64,000 nucleotides of DNA from Ehretia macrophylla (Eukaryota > Streptophyta > Magnoliopsida > Boraginales > Ehretiaceae): the NCBI GenBank assembly GCA_037974665.1, contig CM075775.1, positions 39,210,152 through 39,274,151 on the forward strand, written 5' to 3'. The position numbers and the translations under genes are program-made. The notes under the pieces were generated by a model. It saw only the letters and a program-made list of their open reading frames with translations. It made no database searches and had not been told where the DNA came from. Every line of letters starts with the position of its first letter. Positions within the stretch are counted from its first letter, which is position 1. This document shows positions 45,229-57,300 of the stretch, piece by piece.

Positions 45229-48200
45229 GGAAAAACAGCGAAGAAGAAGAAAAGTATCCCAAAACTGATGAAAATGTTCGATTTTGGGCTTCGAAAATAG
45301 GCGCAGCCTAACAGGCTTGATGACGCCATCGTAGAGCTCTTGGAGGTATTTCCAATGGTATGCTATACGCCGTGTAACTTCGTACGGATCAAAAGTTATG
45401 GGCACTGGAGCGACGGAGACCTAGTCCCAAGCCCCACGCCCTCGGTTTGGGGGCCCAGCCTTTACGTGAAGCGAAGTTGTCTTGCCCAAGGTGCCGTGGG
45501 ATTCGGTAATAGAAATGTGATGGATTAGGTTGTCGTCCTTTTCGCGACTCACGACATACGATCGGGGACGGAAAAACAGCGCAAAAGAAGAAAAGTATCC
45601 CGAAACTGATGAAAACGTTTGATTTTGGGCTTCGAAAATAGGCCCAACAGAGCAAACTTGCTGCCCCTGTCGTAGATCTCTTGGGGAGCTTTCCAACGGT
45701 ATGCTGTGCGCCGCGTAACTCCTTACGGATCAAAAGTTATGGGCACTGGAGTGACGGAGACCGGGTCCTATGCCCCACGCACTCTGTTTGCGGGCCCAAC
45801 CTCTACGTGAGGCGAAGTTGTCTTGTCCAAGGTGCCATGGGATTCGGTAATAGAAATATGATGGATTCAGTTGTCGTCCTTTTTGCGGCTCACGACGTAC
45901 GATCCGAGATTAAAAAACAACGCAAAAGAAGAAAAGTGTTGCCAAACTGATGAAAACGTTCAATTTTGTGCTCCAAAAACAAGCGCAGCCGAGGCGTCTT
46001 GCTTCCCCCGTCGTAGAACTCTCGGAAAGCTTTCCTACGGCATGTTGTGCGCCATGTAACTCATTACGGATGAAAAGTTACGGGCACCGGAGCGACGGAC
46101 ACATGGTCCCACGCCCTCGGTTTACGGGCCCAGCCTCTACGTTAGGCGAAGTTGTCTTGCCAAAGGTGCCATGGGATTCGGTAATAGAAATGTGATGGAT
46201 TAGGTTGTCGTCCTTTTCACGGCTCACGACATACGGTCCGGGATGAAAAAACAGCGTAGAAGAAGAAAATAGTACCGAAACTGATAAAAACGTTCGATTT
46301 TGGGCTCTGAAAATAGGCGCAGCTGTGCAGGTTTCCTATCCCTATCGTAGAGCTCTCGGAGAGCTTTCCAATGGTATGTTGTGCGCCGCGTAACTACTTA
46401 CAGATCAAAAGTTATGGGTACCGAAGCGACGGAGACTTGGTCTCAAGCCCCACAGCTTTGGTTTGCGGGCCCAACCTCTACGTGAAACGAAGTTGTCTTG
46501 ACCAATGTGGCACGAGATTCGATAATAGAAATATGATGGATTAGGTTGTCGTCCTTTTCGCAACACACGACGTACGATCCGGGATGAAAAAATAGAACAA
46601 AATAAGAAAAGTGTCCCAAAATTGATGAAAACATTCGATTTTGAGCTCTGAAAATAGTTACAGCATGGCATGCTAGCTTCCTCCATCGTAAAGCTCTCGG
46701 AGTGCTTTCCAACGGTATGTTGTGCGGTACGTAATTCCTTACGGATCAAAAGTTATGGGCACCGGAGCGACGGAGACCTGGTCCCAAGCCCCACGCCCTC
46801 GGTTTGCTGGCCCGGCCTCAACGTGAGGCGAAGTTGTCTTGCCCAAGGTGCCGTGGGATTCAATAATAGAAATGTGATGGATTAGGTTGTTGCCCTTTTC
46901 GAAGCTCACGACGTACGATCCGGGACAAAAAAATAGCGTAGAAGAAGAAAAGTGTCCCAAAACTAATGAAAACTTTTGATTTTGGGCTCCGAAAATTGGC
47001 GCAGCCAAGCAAACTTGCTGCCCCCATCGTAGAGCTCTCAGAGAGCTTTCCAACGGTATGCTGTGTGCCTCGTAACTCCTTGCAGATCAAAAGTTATAGA
47101 CACCGGAGCGACGGAGACCTGGTCCCAAGCCCCACGGCCTCGGTTTGTGGGCCCAGCCTCTATGTGAAGCGAAGTCATCTTGCCCAAGGTGACGTGGGAT
47201 TCGGTAATAGAATTGTGATGGATTAGGTTGTCGTCCTTTTCGCGGCTCACGACATACGATCCGGGATGGAAAAATAGCACAAAAGAAGAAAAGTGTCCTG
47301 AAACTGATGAAAATATTCTATTTTGGGCTTTGAAACAGGCACAGTCGAGCAGGCTTGCTACCCTCGTCATAGAGCTCTTGGAGAGCTTTATAACGGTATG
47401 TTGTTCTCAACGTAATTCCTTAGGGATCAAAAGTTATGGGTACCGGAGCGACGGAGACCAGGTCCCAAGCCCTACGCCCTCGGTTTGCGGACCTAGCCTC
47501 AACGTGAGGCAAAGTTGTCTTGCCCAAGGTGCTGTGGGATTCAGTAATAGAAATATGATGGATTAGGTTGTCATCCTTTTCGCGGCTAGCGACGTACATT
47601 CCGGGATTAAAAAACAGTAAAGAAGAAGAAAAGTATCCTGAAACTTATGAAAACATTCAATTTTGGGCTACGAAAATAGGCGCATCCTAGCACGCTGGCT
47701 GCCGCCATCATAGAACTCTTAGAGATCTTTCCAACGTGATGCTGTACGCCACATATCTCCTTACGGATCAAAAGTTATGGGCACCGGAGCAACAGAGACC
47801 TGGTCTCAAACCCCACGACCTCAGTTTGTAGGCCCAGCCTCTACGTGAGGTGAAGTTGTCTTGCCCAAGGTGCTATGAGATTCGGTAATAGAAATGTGAT
47901 GGATTAGGTTGTCATCTTTTTCGCGGCAAACGACGTACGATCCGAGACGAAAAAACAGCGCAGAAGAAGAAAAGTATCCCGAAACTGATGAAAACATTCG
48001 ATTTTGGGCTACAAAAATAGGCACAGCCAAGCAGGCTAGTTGCACCCATCATAGATCTCTCGGAGAGCTTTCCAACGGAATGCTATGTGCCGCGTAACTC
48101 CTTACAGATCAAAAGTTATGGGCACCTGAGCGACGGAGACCTGGTCCCAAGCCCCACGGCCTCGGTTTGCGAGCCCAGCCTCTATGTGAGGCGAAGTTGT

Positions 48201-51200
48201 CTTCGCCAAGGTGCTGTGGCATTCAGTAATAGAAATGTTATGGATTAGGTTGTCATCCTTTTCACGGCTCACGACGTTCGATCCGGGATGAAAAAACAAC
48301 GCAAAAGAAGAAAATTGTCGCGAAACTGATGAAAACATTCAATTTTGGGTTCCGAAATGGGCGCAGCCGAGCAGGCTTGTTGCCCCCATCATAGAGCTGT
48401 CGAAAATCTTTCCTACGGTATGCTGTGCGCCGCGTAATTCCTTACAAATCAAAAGTTATGGGCACCGGAGCGACGGAGACCTGGTTTCAATCCCTACGCC
48501 CTTTTTTTGTGGGCCCAGCCTCTACGTGAGGCGAAGTTGTCTTGCCCAAGGTGCTGTGGGATTCGATAATAAAAATGTGATGGATTAGGTTGCCGTCCTT
48601 TTCACGGCTAACGACGTACGATCCGGGATGGAAAAACTACGCAGAAGAAGAAAATTGTCCAAAAACTGATGAAAACGATCGATTTTGGTCTCCGAAAATA
48701 GATGCAGCCGTCCAAGATTGCTATCCCAATCGTAGAGCTCTTGGAGAGCTTTCCAACGGTATGCTGTACGCCGTTTAACTACTTACAGATCAAAAGTTAT
48801 AGGTACCGGAGCGACGGAGACCTGGTCCCAAGCCCCACGGCTTCTATTTGCGGGCCCAGCCTCAACGTGAGGCGAAGTTGTCTTGGCCAAGGTGCCGTGG
48901 CATTCGGTAATAGAAATGTGATGGACTAGATTGTCGTCTTTTTCGCGGCTCACGACGTACGATCTGGGATGAAAAAACAACGCAAAAGAAGAAAAGTGTC
49001 ACGAAACTGATGAAAACGTTGATTTTGGGCAACGAAAATATGCGCAGCCGAGCAGGCTTGCCGCCTTCGTCGAAGAGCTCTCGGAGAGCTTTCCAATGGT
49101 ATGCTGTACTCCGCATAATTCCTTATGGATCAAAAGTTATGGGCACCGGAGCGACGAAGACCTGGTCCCAAGCCCCACGTCCTCGGTTTGCGGGCCCAGC
49201 CTCTACGTGATGTGATGTTGTCTTGCCCAAGGTGACGTTGGATTCGGTAATAGAAATGTGATTGATTAGGTTGTCGTCCTTTTCGCGGCTCACGACGTAC
49301 GATCCAGGACGAAAAAATAGCGTAAAAGAAGAAAAGTGACCCAAAACTGATTAAAATGTTCGATTTTAGCCTGCCAAACAGGAGTAGACGAGTAGGCTTC
49401 CTGGCCCTATCGTAGAGCTCTCGGAGAGATTTCCAACGGTATGCTATGCGCTACGTAATTCCTTACAGATCAGAAGTTATCGGCACCATTGTGACGGAGA
49501 CCTGGTCCCAAGCCCTACGTCCTCGGTTTGCAGGCCCAGCCTCTAAGTGAGGTGAAGTTGTCTTGCCCAAGGTGCCATGGGATTCATTAATAGAAATGTG
49601 ATGGATTAGGTTGTTGTCCTTTTCGCGGCTCAGGACGTACGATCCGGGACGGAAAAACAACGCAGAACAAGAAAAGTATCCTAAAACATATGAAAACGTT
49701 CGATTTTGGGCTCCGAAAATAGGCACAGCATTGCAGGCTAGCTGCCCCCATCGTAGATCTCTCGAAGAGCTTTCCAACTGTATGCTGTGCGCCGCGTAAC
49801 TCCTTACGAATCAAAAGTTATGGGCACCGGAGCAAAGGAGACCTGGTCCTACGCGCCACGCCCTCAGTTTGCGGGCCCAGGCTCTGCGTGTAGTGAAGAT
49901 GTCTTGCCCAAGGTGCTGTGGGATTCCGTAATAGAAATGTGATGGATTAGGTTGTCGTCCTTTTCGCGGCTCAAGAAGTACGATCAGAGACGAAAAAATA
50001 GCGCAAAAGAATAAAAGTGTCCCGAAACTGATGAAAACGTTCAATTTTGGACTCCGAAAATAGGCACAGCTGAGTAGGCTTGCTGCCCTCATCGTAGAGC
50101 TCTTAGAGAGCTTTGCAACGGTATGCTGTGCACCGCATAACTCCTTACGGATCGAAAGTTATTGGCACCAGAGCGACGGAGACCTGGTCCCAAGCCCCAC
50201 GTCCTCGGTTTACGGGCCCAACCTCTACGTGAAGCGAAGTTGTCTTGCCCAAGGTGCAATGGGATTCGGTAATAGAAATGTGATGGATTAGGTTGTCGTC
50301 CTTTTCGCGGCTCACGACGTACGATCCAGGACGAAAAAACAGCGCAAAAGTAGAAAAGTGTCTCGAAACTGATGAAAATGTTCGATTTAGGGCTCCAAAA
50401 ATAGGCGTAGCTGTCCAGGCTTGCTGCCCCTGTCGTAGAGCTCTCAGAGAGCTTTCCAACGGTATGCTGTGCGCCGCGTAACTCCTTACGAATCAAAAGT
50501 TATGGGCACCAGAGCAATGGAGACTTGGTCCCAAGCCCCACGCCCTCGGTTTGCGGGCCCAGCCTCTACGTGAAACGAAGTTGTCTTGCCCAAGGTGCCG
50601 TGGGATTTAGTAATAGAAATTTGATGGATTAGGTTGTCGATCTTTTCGAGGCTCACGACGTACGATCCGGGACTGAAAAACACTGTAAAGTAGAAAAGTG
50701 TCCCGAAATTCATGAAAACGTTCAATTTTGGACTTCAAAAATAGGCGAAGCCAAGTAGGATTGCTTCCCCCATCGTAGAGCTCTCAAAGTGCTTTCCAAC
50801 GGCATGTTGTGCGCTGCGTAACTCGTTACGGATCAAAAGTTATGGGCACCAGACGACGGAGACCTAGTCCCAAGCCCCACGCCCTCAGTTTGCGGGCCCA
50901 ACCTCTACGTGAGGTGAAGTTGTCTTGCCCAAGGTGTCGTGGGATTCAGTAATAGAAATGTGATGGATTAGGTTGTCGTCCTTTTCGTGGCTCACGACGT
51001 GCGATCTTGGACGGAAAAACAGCGCAAAAGAATAAAAGTGTCCCAAAACTGATGAAAACGTTCGATTTAGGGCTCTGAAAATAGGCGCAACCCAGCAGGC
51101 TTGCTGCCCCCGTCGTACAGCTCTCAGAGAGCCTTCCAATGGTATACTGTGCGCCGCGTAACCCCTTATGAATCAAAAATTATGGGCACCAGAGCAAAGG

Positions 51201-51276
51201 ATACCTGGTCCCAAGCCCCACGCCCTCGGTTTGCGGGCCCAGCCTCTACGTGAAGCGAGGTTGTCTTGCCCAAGGT

Positions 51277-53222
51277 TGTGAGGCCCGACCTCGATTTGCA
51301 TACGATACCTCATTTCATGTGCCCTAACCTAGATTTACGTGCCTTGCCCTAGGTTTAAGAGTCGTGTTTCGTTTTGTGCACCTTGCATTGAATTATGTGC
51401 ATTCATTTAGGGTTGCGTGCATTTACTTGGAAAAATGTGCATTCGTCTCGTAGTTTGTGCCTTACCTTATAGTACGTGCCCTAAATCTAGGAAAGCGTGC
51501 CCACACGCTAATCAAGAAAGCATCTTACACAAAGCACTAGATCATTAATTAATCCTACAAACTCCACTAACTAATATTAAAATGCTAATTCAACTCACTA
51601 GAAGACGAAATTGCACCAAAAGCTAGAAATTCTTATTCTTTATTCCTTATTCCTTTGCATATTCCAAGCATACAATTAAATAATGCTCAAAACATGGCAA
51701 AAAATTCAGATTTGAGCTTGCCTTGGCCGACCATGTAGGAGCTTTTGTCATGCTTTGCAATTTCAAAAATCATTCCAAGACATTCTATGACAACAACCTA
51801 TGACACAAAGCATAAAAAAATGACTCAAAACCCTACCCAATGCACCACAATCTCGACACACTCAATTGCCCATGCTAAGGTGATTCAAATATGCTCTTGA
51901 AGACACAAAATCAGAATTTTGTGAAGCTCAACGCCAACCAAATGCTCAAGCCTTTCATTTCATTCTCTTATTCTCTCTTTCTCTCATTTCTTCTCTCTCT
52001 CGGCCTTGGCTGCAATTATAGACTCCATAGCTTAAGTTCATCATCCTAAGGTTCATCAAGACATACAAGACACTAAAGAACTCGACCAAGCAACGCTAGG
52101 AGCAAAGAAACATGCATGCAAGCTCTTAGAACCTTCATTTGGCCCTTAGGTATGTTTGATAGCTCCTATTTCATTTTCTTTTTGTTCTAGCCACTTGCAC
52201 ATACTAAGAACATGGTTACTAAGCTAGGAAGTAGAGAATCTCAAGTTATCTCTCGACCAAGCAAGGAGAAAAGTTGATCTTGTGCATCATCAAGAGCTTT
52301 GTGCATCTTCATTGTTGTCTTGCTAAGGTGAGGGCTAAAACTCTTTTGAAAAGCTTTCAAAAACCACATGCATGCCTTTAAATGTCTATTTTTACCTCTG
52401 TACTTGTGATATATGTGTGTACATGAGCTTTTATAAACATGCATGGCAAGATGTTTGGCTAGAATGTGAAGATAAGTGAAATCGCGTAATTGACAATCTT
52501 CTAACTTGTTGGAACAAAGTGAATTTGACCAGGTAAATGATGTTGAAAATGCGTGAAAATTGGTAGGTGACTAGCTTTTCCAGTTATAAGCATTTTTCAT
52601 AGAAATAGGCCAAAGCCAATTTTGAATCTAAGGTCTCCAAAATGGCAAACCATCGAAAGGTGTCCAAATGTGGAAAATTTGGGAAAATGAAGCATGTTTT
52701 TTACAGTTCACTGTCCTTGTAGAACGAACCAGTTTTGACTTAGTAAATGATATCCAAAATGCATGAAATTTGGTAGGCTACTATATTTTTCAGTTCTGGA
52801 CAGTTTTGTCAGAAATAGACTAAGGCTACTCCTCAAAAATGACAAGTTGTGAAATATGTACAAATCTAGACAGTTTTGCGTAGTCGCACGGTTTTGGCTA
52901 TAACTCTTTAACCCGAACTCCGAATGATGCGAGGTTTGTTTCTGGATTTAGTTCACTACTTAAGATTTAATTTGAAATTTTATTCACTGGAATTGGAAAT
53001 TTTTTTCTTGTCTAAATGATTGTGGGAAAACAGACCATTGCAGTGAGGTTTTCATCTAGTGATATGCTTTGAAAATTGTTGTAACTTATCTTGTTGTGTT
53101 AAATGCTTGGGATTGTGGCACTTGGATGTTGTGTGGACTGTTTTGAATGCTTGAGGATGTTTAATTAATCGATGCATGGCTTTGGTTTAATTACGTGACA
53201 ACTTGTGGCTTAATCGTACGTG
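51277..53222 (+). mobile_element. Family A LTR, 3'-truncated
   Basis: It starts TGTGAGGCCCGACCTCG directly after satellite CCAAGGT and follows the family A LTR for 1,946 bp, including the CT-rich stretch and the 210-bp duplication (52512/52722). It stops within the GGCTTAATCG segment. About 1.6 kb of the 3' part, including the stem-loop and acidic tail, is missing. No TSD can be checked. Confidence 0.92.
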
Positions 53223-53246
53223 GACTATTCCGTTAGGAAGCTCTGC
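53223..53246. other. Junction filler between LTR and satellite
   Basis: About 24 bp that I cannot assign clearly to either the LTR or the satellite. Filler of this size is typical of end-joining repair. A very diverged satellite origin (compare GGAGCGACGGAGACCTGG with GAAGCTCTGCAAGACCTGG) is possible for its right half. Confidence 0.6.
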
Positions 53247-53349
53247 AAGACCTGGTCCCAAGCACCACGCCCTCAGTTTGCGGGCCCAACCTCTACGTGA
53301 GGTAAAGTTGTCTTGCCCAAGGTGTCATGGGATTCGATAATAGAAATGT

Positions 53350-56300
53350 GATGGATTAGGTTGTCGTCCTATTTGCGGCTCACGATGTACGACCTGGAAC
53401 GAAAAAATAGTGCAAAAGAATAAAAGTGTCCTGAAATTGATGAAAACGTTTGATTTTGTCCTCCGAAAATAGGCGCAACTGAGCAGGCTTGCTGTCCTCG
53501 TCGTAGAGCTCTTGGAGAGCTTCCCAACGGAATGCTGTGCGACGCGTAACTCCTTACGGATCAAAAGTTAAGGGCACCGGAGCGACGGAAACCTGGTCCC
53601 AAGCACCACGCCCTCGATTTGCAGGCCCAAGCTCTACGTGAGGCGAAGTTGTCTTGCCCAAGGTGCTATGGGATTCGGTAATAGAAATGTGATGGATTAG
53701 GTTGTCATCCTTTTCGCGGCTTACGACGTACGATTCGGGACGAAAAAACAGTGCAAAAGAAGAAAAGTGTCCCGAAACTGATGAAAACGTTCGATTTAGG
53801 TGTCCGAAAATAGGCGCAGCCAAGTAGCCTTGCTACCCCCGTCGTAGAGCTCTCATAGAGCTTTCCAACGGTATGTTGTGCACCACGTAACTTCTTACGA
53901 ATCAAAGGTTATGGGCACCGGAGCAAAGGAGACCTGGTCCTACGCCCCAAGCCCTGGGTTTGCCGGCCCAGCCTCAATGAGAAGCGAAGATGTCTTGCCC
54001 AAGGAGCCATGAGATTCAATAATAGAAATGTGATGGATTAGGCTGTCAACTTTTTTGCGGCTCACGACGTACGATCCGGGATGATAAAATAACGTAAAAG
54101 AAGAAAAGTTTTCCAAAATTGATGAAAATGTTAGATTTTGGGCTCCGAAAATAGGTGCAGCCGAGCATGCTTGCTGCCCCCGTCGTAGAGCTCTTTGAGA
54201 GCTTTCCAACAGTATACTGCGGGCTGTGTAACTCCTTACGGATCAAAAGTTATGGGCACCGGAGCGACAGAGACCTGGTCTAAAGCCCAACGTCTTCGGT
54301 TTGCGGGCCCAGCCTCTACGTGAGGCGAAGTTGTCTTGCCCTAGGTGCAGTGGGATTCAGTAATAGAAATGTGATGGATTTGGTTGTCGTCCTTTTCGTA
54401 GCTTACGACATACGATCCGAGAAGGAAAAATAGCATAGAAGAAGAAAAGTGTCCCGAAACTGAGGAAAACGTTCGATTTAAGGCTCCAAAAACAAGCGCA
54501 ACCGCGTAGGCTTGCTGCTCCCGTCGTAGAGCTCTCAGAGAACTTTCCAACGGTATGTTGTGCGTTGCGTAACTCCTTACGAATCAAAAGTAATGGGCAC
54601 CGAAGCAAAGGAGACCCGGTCCCAAGCCCCATGCCATCGGTTTGCGGGCCCAGCCTCTACGTGAAGCCAAGATGTCCTGCCCAAGGTGCCACGGGATTCG
54701 GTAATAGAAATGTTATGGATTAGGTTGTCGTTCTTTACGCGGCTAACGACGTACGATCCGGGACGGAAAAACAACACAAAAGAAAAAAAGTGTCCCGAAA
54801 CTGATGAAAACATTAGATTTAGGGCACCGAAAACTAGTGCAACTGGGCAGGCTTGCTATCCTCGTCGTAGAGCTCTCAGAGAGCTTTACAACGGTATGCT
54901 GTGAGCTGCGTAACTTCTTACGGATCAAAAGTTATGGGCACCAGAGCAAAGAAGACCTGGTCTCACGCCCCAGGCACTCGGTTTGCGGGCCCAGCCTCTA
55001 CGTGAAGTGAAGATATCTTGCACAACGTGCCGTGGGATTCGGTAATATAAATGTGATGGATTAGGTTGTCGTCCTATTTGCGGCCCATGATGTACGACCC
55101 GGAACGAAAAAACAACGCAAAAGAAGAAAAATGTCCCAAAATTGATGAAAACGTTTTATTTTGTGCTTCGAAAATAGGCGCAGTCGAGCAGGCTTGCTGC
55201 CCCCGTCATAGAGCTCTTGGAGAGCTTCCCAACGGTATGTTGTGCGACGCGTAACTCTTTACAGATCATAAGTTATGGGTACCAGAGCGACAGAGATCTG
55301 GTCCCAAGCCCCACGCCCTCGGTTTGCGGGCCTAGCCTCTATGTAAGGCAAAGTTCTCTTGCCTAAGGTGCAGTGGGATTCGGTAATAGAAATGTGATGG
55401 ATTAGGTTGTCGTCCTTCTCGCAGCTTACGACGTATGAGCCGGGATGGAAAAACAGCGCAAAAGAAGAAAAGTGTCCCGAAATTGATGAAAATGTTTGAT
55501 TTAAGGCTCCAAAAACAAGCGCAACCCAGCAGACTTGCTGCTTCCATCATAGAGCTCTCAGAGAGCTTTACAACGGTATGCTATGCACCACGTAACGCAT
55601 TAAGAATCAAAAGTTATGGGCACCAGAGCAGAGAAGACCTGGTCCCAAGCCCTACGCCCACGGTTTGCAGGCCCAGCCTCTACGTGAATCGAAGATGTCT
55701 TGCCCAAGGTGCCGTGGGATTCGGTAATAGAAATGTGATGGATTAGATTGTCGTCCTTTACGCGGCTCACGACGTACGATCTAAGACGGAAAAATAACGC
55801 AAAAGAAGAAAAGTATCTCGAAATGGATGAAACCGTTAGATTTTGGAATCTGAAAATAGGCGCAGACAAGCAAGCTTGCTCCCTCAGTCATAGAGCTCTC
55901 AAAGAGCCTTCCAACGGTATGTTTTGCGCCACGTAACTCCTTACGAATCAAAAGTTATGGGCACCGGAGCGACAAAGACCTAGTCCTAAGCTCCACGCCC
56001 TCAGTTTGTGGGCCCAGCCTCTACGTGAGGTGAAGTTGTCTTGCCCAAGGTGCCGTGGGATTCAGTTATAGAAATGTGATGGATTAGGTTGTCGTCTTTT
56101 TCGCGGTTCACGACATACGATATGGGACTGAAAAACAGCGAAAAAGAAGAAAAGTGTTCCAAAACTGTTGAAAACATTCGATTTAGGGCTCCGAAAATAG
56201 CCGCAACCGAGCAGGCTTGCTGCCCTCATCGTAGATCTCTCAGAGTGCTTTCCAACGGTATGTTGTGCGTCGCGTAACTCCTTACGAATCAAAAGTTATG

Positions 56301-57300
56301 GGCACCGGAGCAAAGGAGACCAGGTCTCAAGCCCCACGCCCTCGGTTTGCGAGCCCAGCTTCTACGTGAGGTGAAGTTGTCTTGCCCAATGTGCCGTGGG
56401 ATTCGGTAATAGGAATGTGATGGATTAGGTCGTCGCCCTTTTTGCAGCTCACAACGTACGATCCAGGATAGAAAAATAGCGCAAAAGAAGAAAAGTGTCC
56501 TGAAATTGATGAAAACGTTCTATTTTGGGCTTCGAAAACTGGTGCAGATGAGCATTCTTGTTGCCCTCGTCGTAGAGCTCTCAGAGCGCTTTACAACGGT
56601 ATGCTGTGAGCCGCGTAACTCCTTACGGATCAAAAGTTATGGGCACTAAAACAAATGAGACCTGGTCCCACGCCCTAGGCCCTCGGTTTGCAGGCCCAGC
56701 CTTTACGTGAAGCGAAGATGTCTTGCACAAGGTGCCGTGGGATTCGGTAATAGAAATGTGATGGATTAGACTGTCGTCCTTTTTGCGGCTCATGACGTAC
56801 GACCCGAAACGAAAAAATAGCGCAAAAGAAGAAAAATATCCCGAAACAGATGAAAACGTTTGATTTTGTGCCCCAAAAATAAGCGCAGCTGAGCAGGCTT
56901 GCTGCCCCCGTCGTAGAGCTCTTGGAGAGCTTCCCAACGGTGTGCTGTACGACGCGTAACTCCTTTTGGATCAAAAGTTATAGGCACCGGAGCGACAGAG
57001 ATCTGGTCCAAAGCCCCACGCCCTCGGTTTGCGGGCCCAGCATCTACGTGAGGCGAAGTTCTCTTGCCTAAGGTGTAGTGGGATTCAGTAATAGAAATGT
57101 GATGGATTAGGTTGTCGTCCTTTTCGCAGCTTACGACGTACGATCCGGGATGGAAAAACAGCGCAAAAGAAGAAAAGTGTCCCGAACTGATGAAAATGTT
57201 CGATTTAGTGATCTGAAAACAAGCGCAACCGAGCAGGCTTGCTGCCTCTGTCGTAGAGCTCTCAAAGAGCCTTCCAATGGTATGTTGTGCGCCACGTAAC
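53350..57300 (+). repeat. Higher-order structure: mixed three- and five-monomer spacing
   Basis: The marker GAGCTTCCCAACGG followed by GCGACGCGTAAC (TACGACGCG in the third copy) occurs at about 53517, 55232 and 56935, spacings of about 1,715 and 1,703 bp, or five monomers. A second marker (CTTACGACNTACGA with CAAGCGCAACC) occurs in the monomers beginning near 54241, 55264 and 56985, spacings of three and five. The unequal spacing shows insertion or loss of whole monomers within a five-monomer unit. Confidence 0.7.

Larger units (their letters stand above)
37412..51276 (+). repeat. 341-bp satellite array, about 41 monomers
   Basis: This is the same monomer and orientation as the left arrays. 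The left part (to about 43.9 kb) carries variant monomers on a three-monomer period. Farther right the monomers look more alike, with base-identical patches (45032-45228 with 46730-46926; 43055-43189 with 43394-43528). A unit near 41183 lacks about 30 bp of the A-rich block. The array ends in CTTGCCCAAGGT at the start of the next LTR. No gene or RNA gene is visible. Confidence 0.97.

Noticed and set aside
37412..51276. Regular repeats considered as a CRISPR array
   Set aside because: Repeat units are about 341 bp with no short repeat and unique-spacer structure, and the sequence is eukaryotic.
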